Counted from the first letter of the stretch, positions 16,743-25,798 are shown. The stretch is DNA of 43,451 nucleotides from Comamonadaceae bacterium (GCA_947373105.1 CANBWK010000014.1:1-43451), one strand, 5' to 3'. A program made the numbers and translations. The notes: generated by a model from the letters alone, not told the origin.

Positions 16743-17700
16743 GGGCAACCTTCCCCCATTTTGCGATTTCAGCGCGCAAATACTTGTCAAACTCTTCAGG
16801 CGAGGATCCCACGATGTCCGCTCCCAAAGAAGTCATTTTTTCAGCTATATCTGGCATCTTGAGTATGCGGATAATTTCTGTATTGAGGCGCTTAACAATG
16901 TCCGAAGGCAAGCCAGCAGGCCCCATCACGCCACCCCACGAAACGGCTTCAAATCCAGGAATTCCAGACTCACTGACGGTCGGAATATCTGGCAAAGAAG
17001 AGCTTCGTTTGGCACTTGTCACGGCAATAGGCCTCATAGAGCCACTTTTGATATTAGGCATTCCTCCAATGATGGTCGGAAACATCATGCTGACCGTTCC
17101 CGAAATAACATCAGGCATACCTGGTGCATCCCCTTTGTAGGGAATATGAGTCATCTGAACCCCTGTTGCGCCTTTAATCATCTCCCCCGCCAAGTGATTA
17201 GCCGAACCATTGCCAGCTGATGCAAAACTCAATTTGTTCGGGTTTGCCTTGGCATATGCAATCAATTCCGGCATCGTTTTGACTGGCAAACTGTTGGTCA
17301 CCAAAATCACAAGAGGTACCACGGAAGTCAATGTGATTGGTGTGAAATCTTTGACAGAGTCATAGGGCAGTTTTTGATAAACCGCAGCATTGATTGCATT
17401 GGGACCCAGGTTGGCCATCAACAACGTGTATCCATCTGCTGGCGATTTAGCAACGGACTCCAACGCCAAAATACCATTTGCACCTGGTTTGTTTTCGACT
17501 ACAACGCTTTGTTTAAGAGATTCCGTCAGCTTCAAAGCCAACAATCGCGCAGTAACATCGGATGCGCCACCAGGCGGGTATGGAATCAAAATTCGGATGG
17601 TGCTACGTGAAGGCCAAGCTTGAGCATTCGCGCTTGCTCCGCTCAAAAAAGACAATAGGCCGGCAAGAATAACAATATATATTCGAATCAGTCTGTTCAT
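16717..17700 (-). CDS. Bug/TctC-family periplasmic solute-binding protein
   Basis: The 327-residue protein begins with a clear Sec signal (MNRLIRIYIVILAGLLSFLS, cleavage after ANAQ) and the Bug motifs RILIPYPPGGASDVTAR, VVVENKPGANGIL and PADGYTLL. It lies 17 bases after the TauD/TfdA-like gene and overlaps the LacI gene, so receptor, oxygenase and regulator are one unit. It probably captures the oxygenase substrate. Confidence 0.93.
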   Translation of the reverse strand: MNRLIRIYIVILAGLLSFLSGASANAQAWPSRSTIRILIPYPPGGASDVTARLLALKLTESLKQSVVVENKPGANGILALESVAKSPADGYTLLMANLGPNAINAAVYQKLPYDSVKDFTPITLTSVVPLVILVTNSLPVKTMPELIAYAKANPNKLSFASAGNGSANHLAGEMIKGATGVQMTHIPYKGDAPGMPDVISGTVSMMFPTIIGGMPNIKSGSMRPIAVTSAKRSSSLPDIPTVSESGIPGFEAVSWGGVMGPAGLPSDIVKRLNTEIIRILKMPDIAEKMTSLGADIVGSSPEEFDKYLRAEIAKWGKVARENNIRLD

Positions 17701-17717
17701 TGAATTTCCTAAAAATT

Positions 17718-18593
17718 TCAGGCCGTGACAGGCAAAGGAAGGTCGAGTGTGGTTGTACGGCGCAATTCACGACGGTACTTTTTGTCATCAAAGGGACGGG
17801 CGCGGTGCATCGTGGCACGGTTATCCCAGATGACAAAATCAAATGGCTGCCATTCATGACGGTAGGTGAACTCACGTTGGGTCGCGTGTTCAATCAAATC
17901 TCGCAATAACAATCTTCCTTCCGGAACTGGCCAATCCACAACATGTGCGGCGTGTGATGCCAAATACAAAGACTTTCGACCTGATCCTGGCAAAGTTCGG
18001 ACCAATGGATGAACCGCCCCTTTGAGACGATCTCTTTCAGAGTCTGAAAATTCGAAGCCTAAGACACTTCTTGAATACACAATGGAGTGATGGACTTTCA
18101 ACTCTACAAGTGAATCACGTGTCTCTTCATCTAAGGCATCGTAGGCTGCTCGCATGTCGGCAAATTCGGTATCAGCTCGAACCGGCGGCAGAACACGCGC
18201 AGACAACATGGAATAACGTCCTGCAGGATCTTCAAAAGAAGCATCTGTATGCCACAAACGATTACTGACCGTACTGGTCCTGCGCCGATCATCTACAGCC
18301 AGAATTTCCCCTTTTTCATTGACATTGGATATATCTGTAAGAGCCTCATTGCCAAAGCGATTTTTGCCTAATACAGCGACCGAAGTTTTGGCGTGCAACG
18401 TGCCATCAAATCGTTGCGCAAATTCCAATTGTTCCTCATTAGTGAACTGCTGATTCCGAAATACCAAGACACCAAATTCATCCATGCCCGCCCGAAGTGT
18501 TTCGAGCGTTTCACGGTCATGAACTTGACGTAAATCTATTGGGCTCACCTCTCCCATGAACACCGGGCTGAGTTTCTTGAATGTGATGGGCAT
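17718..18593 (-). CDS. TauD/TfdA-family Fe(II)/2-oxoglutarate-dependent dioxygenase
   Basis: The 291-residue protein carries the metal triad His115-X-Asp117 (LWHTDASF) and distal His263 (NRATMHRARPFD), with an arginine near 275-279 for 2-oxoglutarate. The N-terminal GVLVFRNQQ and the WDNRATMH segment are diagnostic for the taurine/2,4-D dioxygenase family. These enzymes hydroxylate the carbon next to a sulfonate or ether oxygen, which makes the bond fall apart, and use one O2 and one 2-oxoglutarate. No sulfonate- or aryloxy-specific gene lies beside it, so the substrate is open. GAGGA nine bases before ATG supports the start. A perfect palindrome sits 17 bases upstream. Confidence 0.92.
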   Translation of the reverse strand: MPITFKKLSPVFMGEVSPIDLRQVHDRETLETLRAGMDEFGVLVFRNQQFTNEEQLEFAQRFDGTLHAKTSVAVLGKNRFGNEALTDISNVNEKGEILAVDDRRRTSTVSNRLWHTDASFEDPAGRYSMLSARVLPPVRADTEFADMRAAYDALDEETRDSLVELKVHHSIVYSRSVLGFEFSDSERDRLKGAVHPLVRTLPGSGRKSLYLASHAAHVVDWPVPEGRLLLRDLIEHATQREFTYRHEWQPFDFVIWDNRATMHRARPFDDKKYRRELRRTTTLDLPLPVTA

Positions 18594-18609
18594 GGAAAGA
18601 ATTCCTCAA

Positions 18610-18627
18610 AATGACTACGTAGTCATT
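18610..18627. promoter_or_regulatory. Perfect 18-bp palindrome, likely LacI-family operator
   Basis: AATGACTACGTAGTCATT is fully self-complementary, with a central CG as in many LacI/GalR operators, and lies 17-34 bases before the dioxygenase ATG in the 188-base divergent gap. A related half, ATGACTAG, occurs near 18732 on the side of the rightward Bug gene. Repression by the operon's own LacI protein is the simplest reading. Confidence 0.6.
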
Positions 18628-18781
18628 CTTGATCTGAATCAATTTCAAGGACACAGGTAATTACCCTTGGATCTAAATCCCAAAGAAAAAAGTACAGTGA
18701 TTAGAATTTCAACAACCCTGTTTATCCCAGTATGACTAGCCCCTCCCCGCAGTACAAGAGTAAAAGAAACACCAAATAAAC

Positions 18782-19759
18782 GTGAAAATGCATCGTCGCG
18801 AATTCATTACCTACACAGGGGCAGCACTTACGCTACCGGCTGCGGCCCAATCCGTCAGCGCCTGGCCCTCACATCCTCTCAAGATCGTCGTTGGCTTTCC
18901 TCCTGGGCAGTCCTCAGATATTGCCACTCGCATCGTGGCTGAGGAGTTAAGTCACGTACTTGGGCAACCTGTACTTGTTGAAAACAGGCCAGGTGCAGGT
19001 GCTACGCTTGCGCATGAGCTGGTTGCCAAGGCACCAGCGGACGGCTACACACTGCTGATCGGTGTACCCGGTGCTTTGACAATGGCCCCAAGTTTGTACC
19101 CCAAGCTCAATTACGATCCAGCACGCGACTTTGAGCCCGTTGGCATGACCGGTTTTACGCCGTACGTTTTTGTCGTGCATCCAGACTTCCCTGCCAAAAC
19201 ATTGGCTGATGTGATCACCATGGGAAAAGCTTTTGAAGGTGCAACCCTCAACTACGGGTCATCAGGTAACGGCAGCAGCACTCACCTGCTGATGGAGCGT
19301 TTCAAGATGATGACCGGCACCAAATACACTCATGTTCCTTACAAAGGTTCTGTGCAGGCCCTGACTGACCTGTTAGGCGGTCGACTTCAGGTCATGATCG
19401 ACTCTCTGACCGCTACGGCACCCTATGTCAAAAGCGGAAAGTTGCGAGCGCTGGGCATTTCTACGGCCAAGCCGCAGCCAGAAATGCCTGGCGTACCGAC
19501 CATCGCTTCGACTATTCCTGGCTACGAGGTTGTTGGCACAGGCTGGTTGTTGGTTCCATCCGCCACACCCAAACCGATCATCGACAAACTGGTGAAAGCC
19601 ATAGAACAAGTGCACGCCAATCCTAAGACCAGCGAGAAACTGCTGGCTCAAGGTGTTTTTGCCCGTAACGATCCACCTGAGGTCATCAAGCGAAACCTCA
19701 AGGACGAAACGGCCTCCTGGGCAAAGGTCATCCAAGCTTCGGGCGCAAAACTCAATTGA
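18782..19759 (+). CDS. Bug/TctC-family periplasmic solute-binding protein
   Basis: The 325-residue protein has a leader with HRREFITYTGAALTLPAAAQ and the Bug motifs KIVVGFPPGQSSDIATR, VLVENRPGAGATLA and PADGYTLL. GTG 18782 or ATG 18788 could start it; both give a similar leader and no strong ribosome site is seen. It is divergent from the TauD/TfdA-like operon and precedes the DUF3500 gene by 34 bases. A second receptor in the same divergent module suggests that both arms respond to related compounds. Confidence 0.92.
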   Translation: MKMHRREFITYTGAALTLPAAAQSVSAWPSHPLKIVVGFPPGQSSDIATRIVAEELSHVLGQPVLVENRPGAGATLAHELVAKAPADGYTLLIGVPGALTMAPSLYPKLNYDPARDFEPVGMTGFTPYVFVVHPDFPAKTLADVITMGKAFEGATLNYGSSGNGSSTHLLMERFKMMTGTKYTHVPYKGSVQALTDLLGGRLQVMIDSLTATAPYVKSGKLRALGISTAKPQPEMPGVPTIASTIPGYEVVGTGWLLVPSATPKPIIDKLVKAIEQVHANPKTSEKLLAQGVFARNDPPEVIKRNLKDETASWAKVIQASGAKLN

Positions 19760-19793
19760 TGGACTGAAGCAGAAAGTACAACGAGCGCATGGG

Positions 19794-21203
19794 ATGAAAA
19801 AATCCAAAGATTTCCGACCCTACATTCCAACACTGGAGTATCCGCGGGTCGCGGCATTTCAGGGGCGTGATGCTTATCAGCATGGTGATGCGGGTTTGGC
19901 CAATCCCATTCCACAAGCCTTGCTGTTTGCACCTTGGGAGGCTCTGTACCGGGAGCCTTTCAAGGGTATCTCCACAGATGGACAGCCCATACAAGGTCTT
20001 TTTGAACTTGCGCCAAGTGGTGCACCTGTTCACCTCATGGTCGATGCAGCGACCAAACTGACTGAGCTTTTGACCCAGGAACAGCGCCGGGCATTGTGTA
20101 TGCCATTGGATGCCCGGGAATGGCGAAGGTGGAATAACACCGAGATGTATACCTACCGATATGGATTGCGACTTGAAGAGTTAAGTGATGGTCTCAAAGC
20201 TACCGTACTGGGTGTTATTCAAGCGAGCTTAAGCCAAAGCGGATTTGAAAAAACTCGTGATGTCATGAGGATCAATCATTTTTTAGGTGAATTGACGGGC
20301 AACACACGTGTCCTAGGAGAGTGGAGTTACAACTTCACCCTGTTTGGAGCGCCATCTTTAGAAGGTCCATGGGGCTGGCAACTTATGGGGCACCACTTGG
20401 CCCTCAATTGTTTGGTGGTTAATCATCAAATGGTTTTAACGCCGACCTTTATGGGCGCTGAACCCAACCACATAGACACTGGACCCCTGGCAGGGCTTAA
20501 GTTATTTGAAGATGAAGAGTTGCGCGGTCTTTCCTTCATGACCTCACTCAGCGCAGCGCAACGTGAAGAGGCCATCATTTACAACACCTCTGTTGGAGGT
20601 GATCTGCCAGAAGGTCGACGTCATAAAGCTGACCAATTGCATCTGGGTGGTGCGATGCAAGATAACCGCATCATTCCCTACGAAGGCTTGCCAGGCAGAA
20701 AAATGACTGCTACTCAAAAGATTCAATTGATGGCATTGATCGAAACTTATCTCACCACGCTGCCAGAAGGACCCGGCAAGGCCAGGCTCGAAGAAGTCGA
20801 GCGTCATTTAGAAGATACGTACTTTTGCTGGATTGGCGGCATAGGCGAAGACGATACCTTTTACTATCGAATCCAGAGCCCAGTTGTCATGATTGAGTTT
20901 GATCATCATTCCGGTGTCTTCCTAACCAACCCCCTGCCCGCTAAATTTCATATCCATACTTTGGTGAGAACACCCAATGGAAATGACTATGGATTGGATC
21001 TACTCAAGCTACATTATTTAAGAGACCATCACGACAGCATTAGCCCAGGCATAGCGGGTGGCCCCATACATCACCACAACAAACACTTTCAACATACTCA
21101 CTCAGATGGTCATAGTCACGACCATGGCGATGGTAGCGCACACACACATGACCATTTGCATGGCCATTCACATATTCATTCACAAGATCACAACCATGAC
21201 TAA
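19794..21203 (+). CDS. DUF3500-family protein with a histidine-rich C-terminal tail
   Basis: About 469 residues. The body resembles DUF3500, with REWRRWNNTE near 105, FTLFGAPS, GWQLMGHHLALN and VLTPTFMGAEPN in the middle, and CWIGGIGEDDTFYYRIQSP and IEFDHH near the end. The family has no established function that I know of. The last 45 or so residues carry 18 histidines in HxH and HSHDHG repeats, like the metal-binding loops of zinc and nickel handling proteins. No signal peptide is visible from ATG 19794; the frame is open upstream to 19653 inside the Bug gene but without a better start. The tail region overlaps the next Bug gene by eight bases. Metal storage or delivery for a metalloenzyme is possible; I cannot assign a reaction. 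Confidence 0.85.
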   Translation: MKKSKDFRPYIPTLEYPRVAAFQGRDAYQHGDAGLANPIPQALLFAPWEALYREPFKGISTDGQPIQGLFELAPSGAPVHLMVDAATKLTELLTQEQRRALCMPLDAREWRRWNNTEMYTYRYGLRLEELSDGLKATVLGVIQASLSQSGFEKTRDVMRINHFLGELTGNTRVLGEWSYNFTLFGAPSLEGPWGWQLMGHHLALNCLVVNHQMVLTPTFMGAEPNHIDTGPLAGLKLFEDEELRGLSFMTSLSAAQREEAIIYNTSVGGDLPEGRRHKADQLHLGGAMQDNRIIPYEGLPGRKMTATQKIQLMALIETYLTTLPEGPGKARLEEVERHLEDTYFCWIGGIGEDDTFYYRIQSPVVMIEFDHHSGVFLTNPLPAKFHIHTLVRTPNGNDYGLDLLKLHYLRDHHDSISPGIAGGPIHHHNKHFQHTHSDGHSHDHGDGSAHTHDHLHGHSHIHSQDHNHD

Positions 21204-22185
21204 TTCTATCTCGCGGCGCAATGCCACCAAGGCCTTGGGGGCAGTCGCCTTATGGCCGCTGGTTTCTGCATCACAAACGCAGAAATATCCGAATAAAAGC
21301 ATTCGCATGGTGATCCCATTTCCAGCGGGAGGAGGACCAGACAGCGTGGGCCGTTTGGTTGCACAAATACTAGGGTCACGTTGGGGGCAAAGTATTCTCA
21401 TTGACAACACAGCCGGAGCATCTGGCCAGATTGGCACACAAGCTGTTGTGAGATCAGCACCCGATGGCTATACGATTTTATTTGCTCCCCCTACGCCCAT
21501 CACCATCGCAGAGCATTTCTTGCCCAAGCCAGGCTACGACGCAAATCAAGACCTGACGACTGTCGCATTACTAGGTCGTAACCCCGCTGTGATTGTGGTG
21601 CCTGCGTCTGTGCCTGCTCAAAACCTTCCAGAATTTATTGCGTTGGCAAAAAAAGAACCTCAAAAATATTTCTACGGATCACCTGGATTGGGACATGCCT
21701 TTCACTTGACCACAGAGATCATCTCTGGCCAAGCAGGCATTCACATGACACATGTACCCTACCAGGGTAGCGCTAAAGCGGTGATGGGCATACTTTCTGG
21801 AGACATCCAGTTCTTGGTGCAGTCTGTAGAGTCGGTGAAAGAGCACATCAAGTCTGGAAGACTGCGCGCAATTGCGACATTAGAAAACACCAGGTTGCCG
21901 GCATATCCAGATTTACCTACATTGACCGAGTCTGGATTGCCGACTCTTGGCATCATGAATTGGTACGGTGCATTCTTGCCAGTCAAAACACCCACAGAAA
22001 TCGTCAGCTTTTGGGAGAAAGAACTTCTATCTTTACTGAAGGACCCTGTATTCATCAAAAAGATGACGGAGATGAGCTTTGACCCCGTGGCATTTGGCTC
22101 ACAAGAGTTCAAACGCATCATGGCAGTGGAGAGAAACCAATGGGCTACCGTGATCAAGAACACTCAAGTATCAACCCAAAAATAA
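21196..22185 (+). CDS. Bug/TctC-family periplasmic solute-binding protein
   Basis: The 329-residue protein has a leader (ISRRNATKALGAVALWPLVS) whose RRNATK is a weak Tat-like motif, then RMVIPFPAGGGPDSVGR, ILIDNTAGASGQIG and APDGYTILF. ATG 21196 overlaps the DUF3500 stop, giving translational coupling. The open frame upstream is only the shifted histidine repeat and should be ignored. It is the last gene of this rightward operon and converges on another Bug gene. Confidence 0.92.
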   Translation: MTNSISRRNATKALGAVALWPLVSASQTQKYPNKSIRMVIPFPAGGGPDSVGRLVAQILGSRWGQSILIDNTAGASGQIGTQAVVRSAPDGYTILFAPPTPITIAEHFLPKPGYDANQDLTTVALLGRNPAVIVVPASVPAQNLPEFIALAKKEPQKYFYGSPGLGHAFHLTTEIISGQAGIHMTHVPYQGSAKAVMGILSGDIQFLVQSVESVKEHIKSGRLRAIATLENTRLPAYPDLPTLTESGLPTLGIMNWYGAFLPVKTPTEIVSFWEKELLSLLKDPVFIKKMTEMSFDPVAFGSQEFKRIMAVERNQWATVIKNTQVSTQK

Positions 22186-22258
22186 CCGTTACATCAACGG
22201 TCAAGCCAAGTTCATATCCGGCAAAAATATTCTGAACGAGCACGATGTGAAGGATAAA

Positions 22259-22290
22259 GCGCACCACTTGCAAAATGGCTTGTGATGCGC
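22259..22290. repeat. Imperfect hairpin between convergent genes
   Basis: GCGCACCAC (22259-22267) pairs with GTGATGCGC (22282-22290) with one mismatch or wobble, around a 14-base loop. It lies in the 115-base gap between two convergent Bug genes. No T-run follows on either strand, so a role as a terminator is uncertain. Confidence 0.35.
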
Positions 22291-22300
22291 GGCCACCCTC

Positions 22301-23278
22301 TTACTCTGGTAACACCCCAATTTCCTTGGTCACTTCGGTCCAGCGGGCTAGCTCCCCTGTCAAAAATCTAGCAACATCCGCTTCTGACATCGTAGGGTCT
22401 GCCAGTGGGCCGATATTGGCAATTCGTGTTGAAAGATCTTTGTCCGCCAGTAGCAAATTGACTTCCCGATTCATCTTTGTCATGGCTTGAGCCGGCGTCC
22501 CTTTTGGTGCAACGATGGCAAACCAGCCCACCATATCGAAGTTACCCAGCTTTTCCGAAAGTGCTGGCACGCTCTCCCAGCCAGGAACACGCTTGGCGGC
22601 AGTGGTTGCAATGACTCGCAACTTACCTTGCTTGGCCAATTGCGCAGTAGAAGCCAAATCCGCAACCATGGCATCGACGTGGCCTCCCATCAAATTTTGC
22701 GCGCCCACACCTACGCTGGAATAGGGAACCAAATTGGCGGCAGCTTTTGAGCGGGCATTGAACAATCGTGCGATCATGCCACTGAAGGTACGAGGCCCCT
22801 CATTTCCAATTGAAAACTGTCCATTAGAAGCTTTGGATTTTGCAATCAAGTCCTCAATGCTTTGAATCGGTGATTTGGCATCAACCAAAATGGCAAATGG
22901 ACTTCTGGCAACAAATGCAACGGGTGAGAAATCTTTTTGCGGATCATAGGCGAGCTGTTTAAACAGCAAAGGGTTTGTAATTAAAGCGGCCGTTGTTGCA
23001 AAATAAAACGAATATCCATCTGGATTTGCTCGTGCAACGGCTTGAGCGCCAATCACGTTCTGACCCCCTGGCTTGTTGTCAATCACCACTGCTTGCCCCA
23101 AGGACTTGGCAAGTGGATCAGCCAGCAATCTGGCCACGTTGTCAGGACCAGAGCCAGCAGGCTGAGACAGCACCAGCTTAATGGGTTTATCTGGCCAGAC
23201 ATCTGTTTGGGCCCCTGCTGAAGTACCAACCCCTGCGGCGCAAATGGCCATCGCGTGAATAAATAGTCTGCGTTCCAT
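22301..23278 (-). CDS. Bug/TctC-family periplasmic solute-binding protein
   Basis: About 325 residues with a signal (MERRLFIHAMAICAAGVGTS, cleavage near GAQT) and the Bug motifs KLVLSQPAGSGPDNVAR, VVIDNKPGGQNVIG and NPDGYSF. The first motif is SQPAGSGPD rather than the common PFPPGG, so this is the most divergent of the eight receptors here. ATG 23278 follows GGAGATAAAA; an ATG at 23290 lies before that ribosome site. It is the last gene of the leftward aromatic cluster, 34 bases after the flavin hydroxylase, and probably imports its starting compound. Confidence 0.92.
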   Translation of the reverse strand: MERRLFIHAMAICAAGVGTSAGAQTDVWPDKPIKLVLSQPAGSGPDNVARLLADPLAKSLGQAVVIDNKPGGQNVIGAQAVARANPDGYSFYFATTAALITNPLLFKQLAYDPQKDFSPVAFVARSPFAILVDAKSPIQSIEDLIAKSKASNGQFSIGNEGPRTFSGMIARLFNARSKAAANLVPYSSVGVGAQNLMGGHVDAMVADLASTAQLAKQGKLRVIATTAAKRVPGWESVPALSEKLGNFDMVGWFAIVAPKGTPAQAMTKMNREVNLLLADKDLSTRIANIGPLADPTMSEADVARFLTGELARWTEVTKEIGVLPE

Positions 23279-23312
23279 TTTTATCTCCATCTCTTTTAAT
23301 TTGACCGACAGG

Positions 23313-24872
23313 TTAAATCAGATTTAAACCACCCAGTTGAACTGCAAGATCATGCGTTGTTTTGCAGACAGCATAGATATAGTGATCAGGACGAACAATG
23401 GCAGCTTGAACCTCATATCTGTCAAACCATTTAGCCAAAACACCCTCGGCTTCCGTCAATTCTGTCGACCCCAGTTTGAGGCTTAACAGAGAAGGCAAGT
23501 GATGATTTTTTGCTGCATCGACCAAGTCATCACTGGCATTTGCATTGAATACAATTTTCCAACCCGCAGGATAAATATCATCCATACGGACCAACGCTCC
23601 ACTGGCATCTTGAAGCAGGGGCTGCGGGAATATTGTGCCTCTTGCAGGGTGTGCAATAGAGCCCAACAAACCGACCGACAAAGCTGGCTGAACATCTTGG
23701 CGTGGCATTGGCATCACCACGCCCTCACAGTCTGCTAACAATTTTGCATCCCGCTCACGGGCCTTGTCGGCATTGCGTTCCGTGATGATCTTGCCGATAC
23801 CTTTGATACGCGTGGTCAGCTCCGTTACATGTGATTTGCGCTCAGTCCCGTATGAGTCGAGTAAGGAAGGCGCTGCAGACCCCTGCAACACGGCCTCCAA
23901 GCGCCAGCAAAGATTCACGGCATCACGAACACCCTGGCACATACCTTGACCTAAAAATGGTGGCTGTTGATGCGCTGAATCACCCGCGACAAATACGCGC
24001 CCTTTTCGCCACTGGTTGGCGACCAAGGCATGAAATCGATAACTTGCCTGACGCCAAAGCGTTCCGTCTTCTTCGGTCAACCAAGGCGCCAGCATCTTCC
24101 ATGCGCTCTCTGGTGTCGCCATCCTCTTTGAATCTTCGCCCGGATTGATTGAAATCTCCCAACGCCTGTGGTGACCGGGTCCAATCACATAGGTCGAAGG
24201 CCGCTCTGGATTGCAGTACTGCACACTCGTCTTTGGCAATTTGGCAAGACCACGCGCATTCACCATAACATCAACAACCAGCCAAGGCTCATCAAAACCC
24301 AGATCTTCCAGTTGAATTTCTGCAAAAGCACGAACAGAACTGCTGGCACCATCGCAACCTATTACGTATTTAGCCTTCACACTGGAGGCCTGGCCATCTT
24401 CGTGCTTGAGGGTCAATGTTGCAAAGTCTTCTTCCTGCGTCAGGTGGGTCAAAGTCAGTCCCAATTGAACGACGACCGACGCGTGCGAATGTGCATATTC
24501 ACGCAGGATTTTTTCAACTGGTGGTTGAGAGAACACAAATGAAGGCGTATGTGAAAGCGGATATGGCGCTGCCACCGTCGACATTCTCTTGATGACTTGA
24601 CCCTCAACACCGTAATAGACCGAGTCCGTAAAAGGCTCCACAAAGGGCTTTATTTTTTCACTCAAGCCCATTTGCTGAAAAACACGAAAAATTTCATGAT
24701 CTAAAGAAATAGCCCTTGGCTTGTCATAAACATCATGAGACGAGTCGCAGACAAATGTTCGAATTCCTTTTCTTCCAAGCAAACCCGCCGCGATGGCACC
24801 TGTTGGACCCAAACCAATAATTGCGACATCGTAGAGATTTTGATCATCCCCAAGAGATGCGATGCTGTTCAC
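23313..24872 (-). CDS. FAD-dependent aromatic hydroxylase, MhpA/PheA-TfdB family
   Basis: About 519 residues in the class A flavoprotein monooxygenase pattern. The FAD-binding GLGPTGAIAAG is near residues 20-30, the second contact VIGCDGASSSVR is near 170, and GRVFVAGDSAHQQPPFLGQGM is near 300, very like 3-(3-hydroxyphenyl)propionate hydroxylase. Such enzymes add a hydroxyl group ortho to a phenolic OH using NAD(P)H and O2. GTG 24872 is preferred: AAGG precedes it and it lies just after the dioxygenase stop, whereas the longer frame begins inside that gene. Being next to an extradiol dioxygenase, it most likely makes that enzyme's catechol-type substrate. Confidence 0.9.
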   Translation of the reverse strand: MNSIASLGDDQNLYDVAIIGLGPTGAIAAGLLGRKGIRTFVCDSSHDVYDKPRAISLDHEIFRVFQQMGLSEKIKPFVEPFTDSVYYGVEGQVIKRMSTVAAPYPLSHTPSFVFSQPPVEKILREYAHSHASVVVQLGLTLTHLTQEEDFATLTLKHEDGQASSVKAKYVIGCDGASSSVRAFAEIQLEDLGFDEPWLVVDVMVNARGLAKLPKTSVQYCNPERPSTYVIGPGHHRRWEISINPGEDSKRMATPESAWKMLAPWLTEEDGTLWRQASYRFHALVANQWRKGRVFVAGDSAHQQPPFLGQGMCQGVRDAVNLCWRLEAVLQGSAAPSLLDSYGTERKSHVTELTTRIKGIGKIITERNADKARERDAKLLADCEGVVMPMPRQDVQPALSVGLLGSIAHPARGTIFPQPLLQDASGALVRMDDIYPAGWKIVFNANASDDLVDAAKNHHLPSLLSLKLGSTELTEAEGVLAKWFDRYEVQAAIVRPDHYIYAVCKTTHDLAVQLGGLNLI

Positions 24873-24892
24873 ATTGATACCTTGGGCGATTT

Positions 24893-25795
24893 TTACGAAA
24901 CAAAAGCAATTGCTTTTTGCGCTTCTTTGAGTTTGGCACTTGGTGGAGCCGAAATCCCCCATTGATCAACACGGCCAGAGGGCCATGTCCAATCGCCAGG
25001 TTGACCCGTTTGATAACTGTCATCAATCTGCTGAACCTCAGCCGTGTACTCAATGACAATATCAAAAGGACCGATGAAATAATTGAAAGCGTTATCGCCT
25101 GGACCATGACGACCAGGGCCCCATTCAATGCCATAACCTGCATCACGCATGCGCCCACCGCCACGCATCACGGAGTCAATATCTGGCATCAAAAAAGCAA
25201 CGTGGTTGAGCGCATCGTTATCGGTGTCCCCAAAAGCAATGCTGTGGTGATCATGATTACAACGCATGAACGCCATGATCTTGGTGCGATCAGCCAGCGA
25301 AAAGTCAAACACAGACTCCATAAATTTGCGCGTAGATTCAACGGCGTGACTGTTCAACACAGCATGGGCCAAGCGAACTGGCTTGTCCCGCGCTTCATGG
25401 GCATCTGTATGCAATGCATCACCATGTACCAGTTGGAAAATGCGACCATCCGCGTCGGCAACTGTCACAGCAACACCGCCACCGGGCTCATCAAGCTGAG
25501 AAACTGGTTGCAAAACGCGACCACCCGATTGAACAGCGGCCTTGGCCACAATTTCGAGTGAAGTCACATCTCGCGCGCGAAGCGTGACACAACGAATTTT
25601 TGCCGCGCCTTGCGCCTGATGAAGAGCAAGCAAATGATGGTCTGCACCAGTGCCTCTGAAGTAGATGGCGTCAACGCTTCTTGCAACAACGTCCAAATGC
25701 CAAACAGAGGTATAAAAGTGCTCTGCAGCAGCCAAGTCTGGGACGTTAAAAGCCACACTGCGCAAACCGCTCACCAGCGAAGATAAATGGGTCAT
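24893..25795 (-). CDS. VOC-superfamily extradiol (type I) ring-cleavage dioxygenase
   Basis: The 300-residue protein has the two-domain vicinal oxygen chelate layout of BphC/XylE-type enzymes. The likely Fe(II) ligands are His144 (LAHAVLNS), His198 (LNHVAF) and Glu249 (IVIEYTAE), and the HDHHSIAF segment (residues 181-188) carries the catalytic histidine region. These enzymes open catechols next to the two hydroxyls. ATG 25795 is used; a TTG just before it is less likely. It follows the amidohydrolase stop by three bases. The hydroxylase downstream and decarboxylase-like enzyme upstream suggest a meta-cleavage route, though the exact catechol is unknown. Confidence 0.9.
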   Translation of the reverse strand: MTHLSSLVSGLRSVAFNVPDLAAAEHFYTSVWHLDVVARSVDAIYFRGTGADHHLLALHQAQGAAKIRCVTLRARDVTSLEIVAKAAVQSGGRVLQPVSQLDEPGGGVAVTVADADGRIFQLVHGDALHTDAHEARDKPVRLAHAVLNSHAVESTRKFMESVFDFSLADRTKIMAFMRCNHDHHSIAFGDTDNDALNHVAFLMPDIDSVMRGGGRMRDAGYGIEWGPGRHGPGDNAFNYFIGPFDIVIEYTAEVQQIDDSYQTGQPGDWTWPSGRVDQWGISAPPSAKLKEAQKAIAFVS

Positions 25796-25798
25796 CAA

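Noticed and set aside
21058-21195. N-terminal extension of the Bug gene into the histidine-tail region
   Set aside because: The extra residues are a frame-shifted reading of the His repeat and would destroy the signal peptide; ATG 21196 gives a normal leader.
22186-22200. CCGTT-ACATC-AACGG hairpin after the Bug stop as a terminator
   Set aside because: Only a five-base stem and no following T-run.
24917-25561. Long plus-strand open frame of 214 codons inside the extradiol dioxygenase gene
   Set aside because: It is antisense to a gene with clear metal-ligand motifs and its translation shows no domain; the opposite strand is the coding one.
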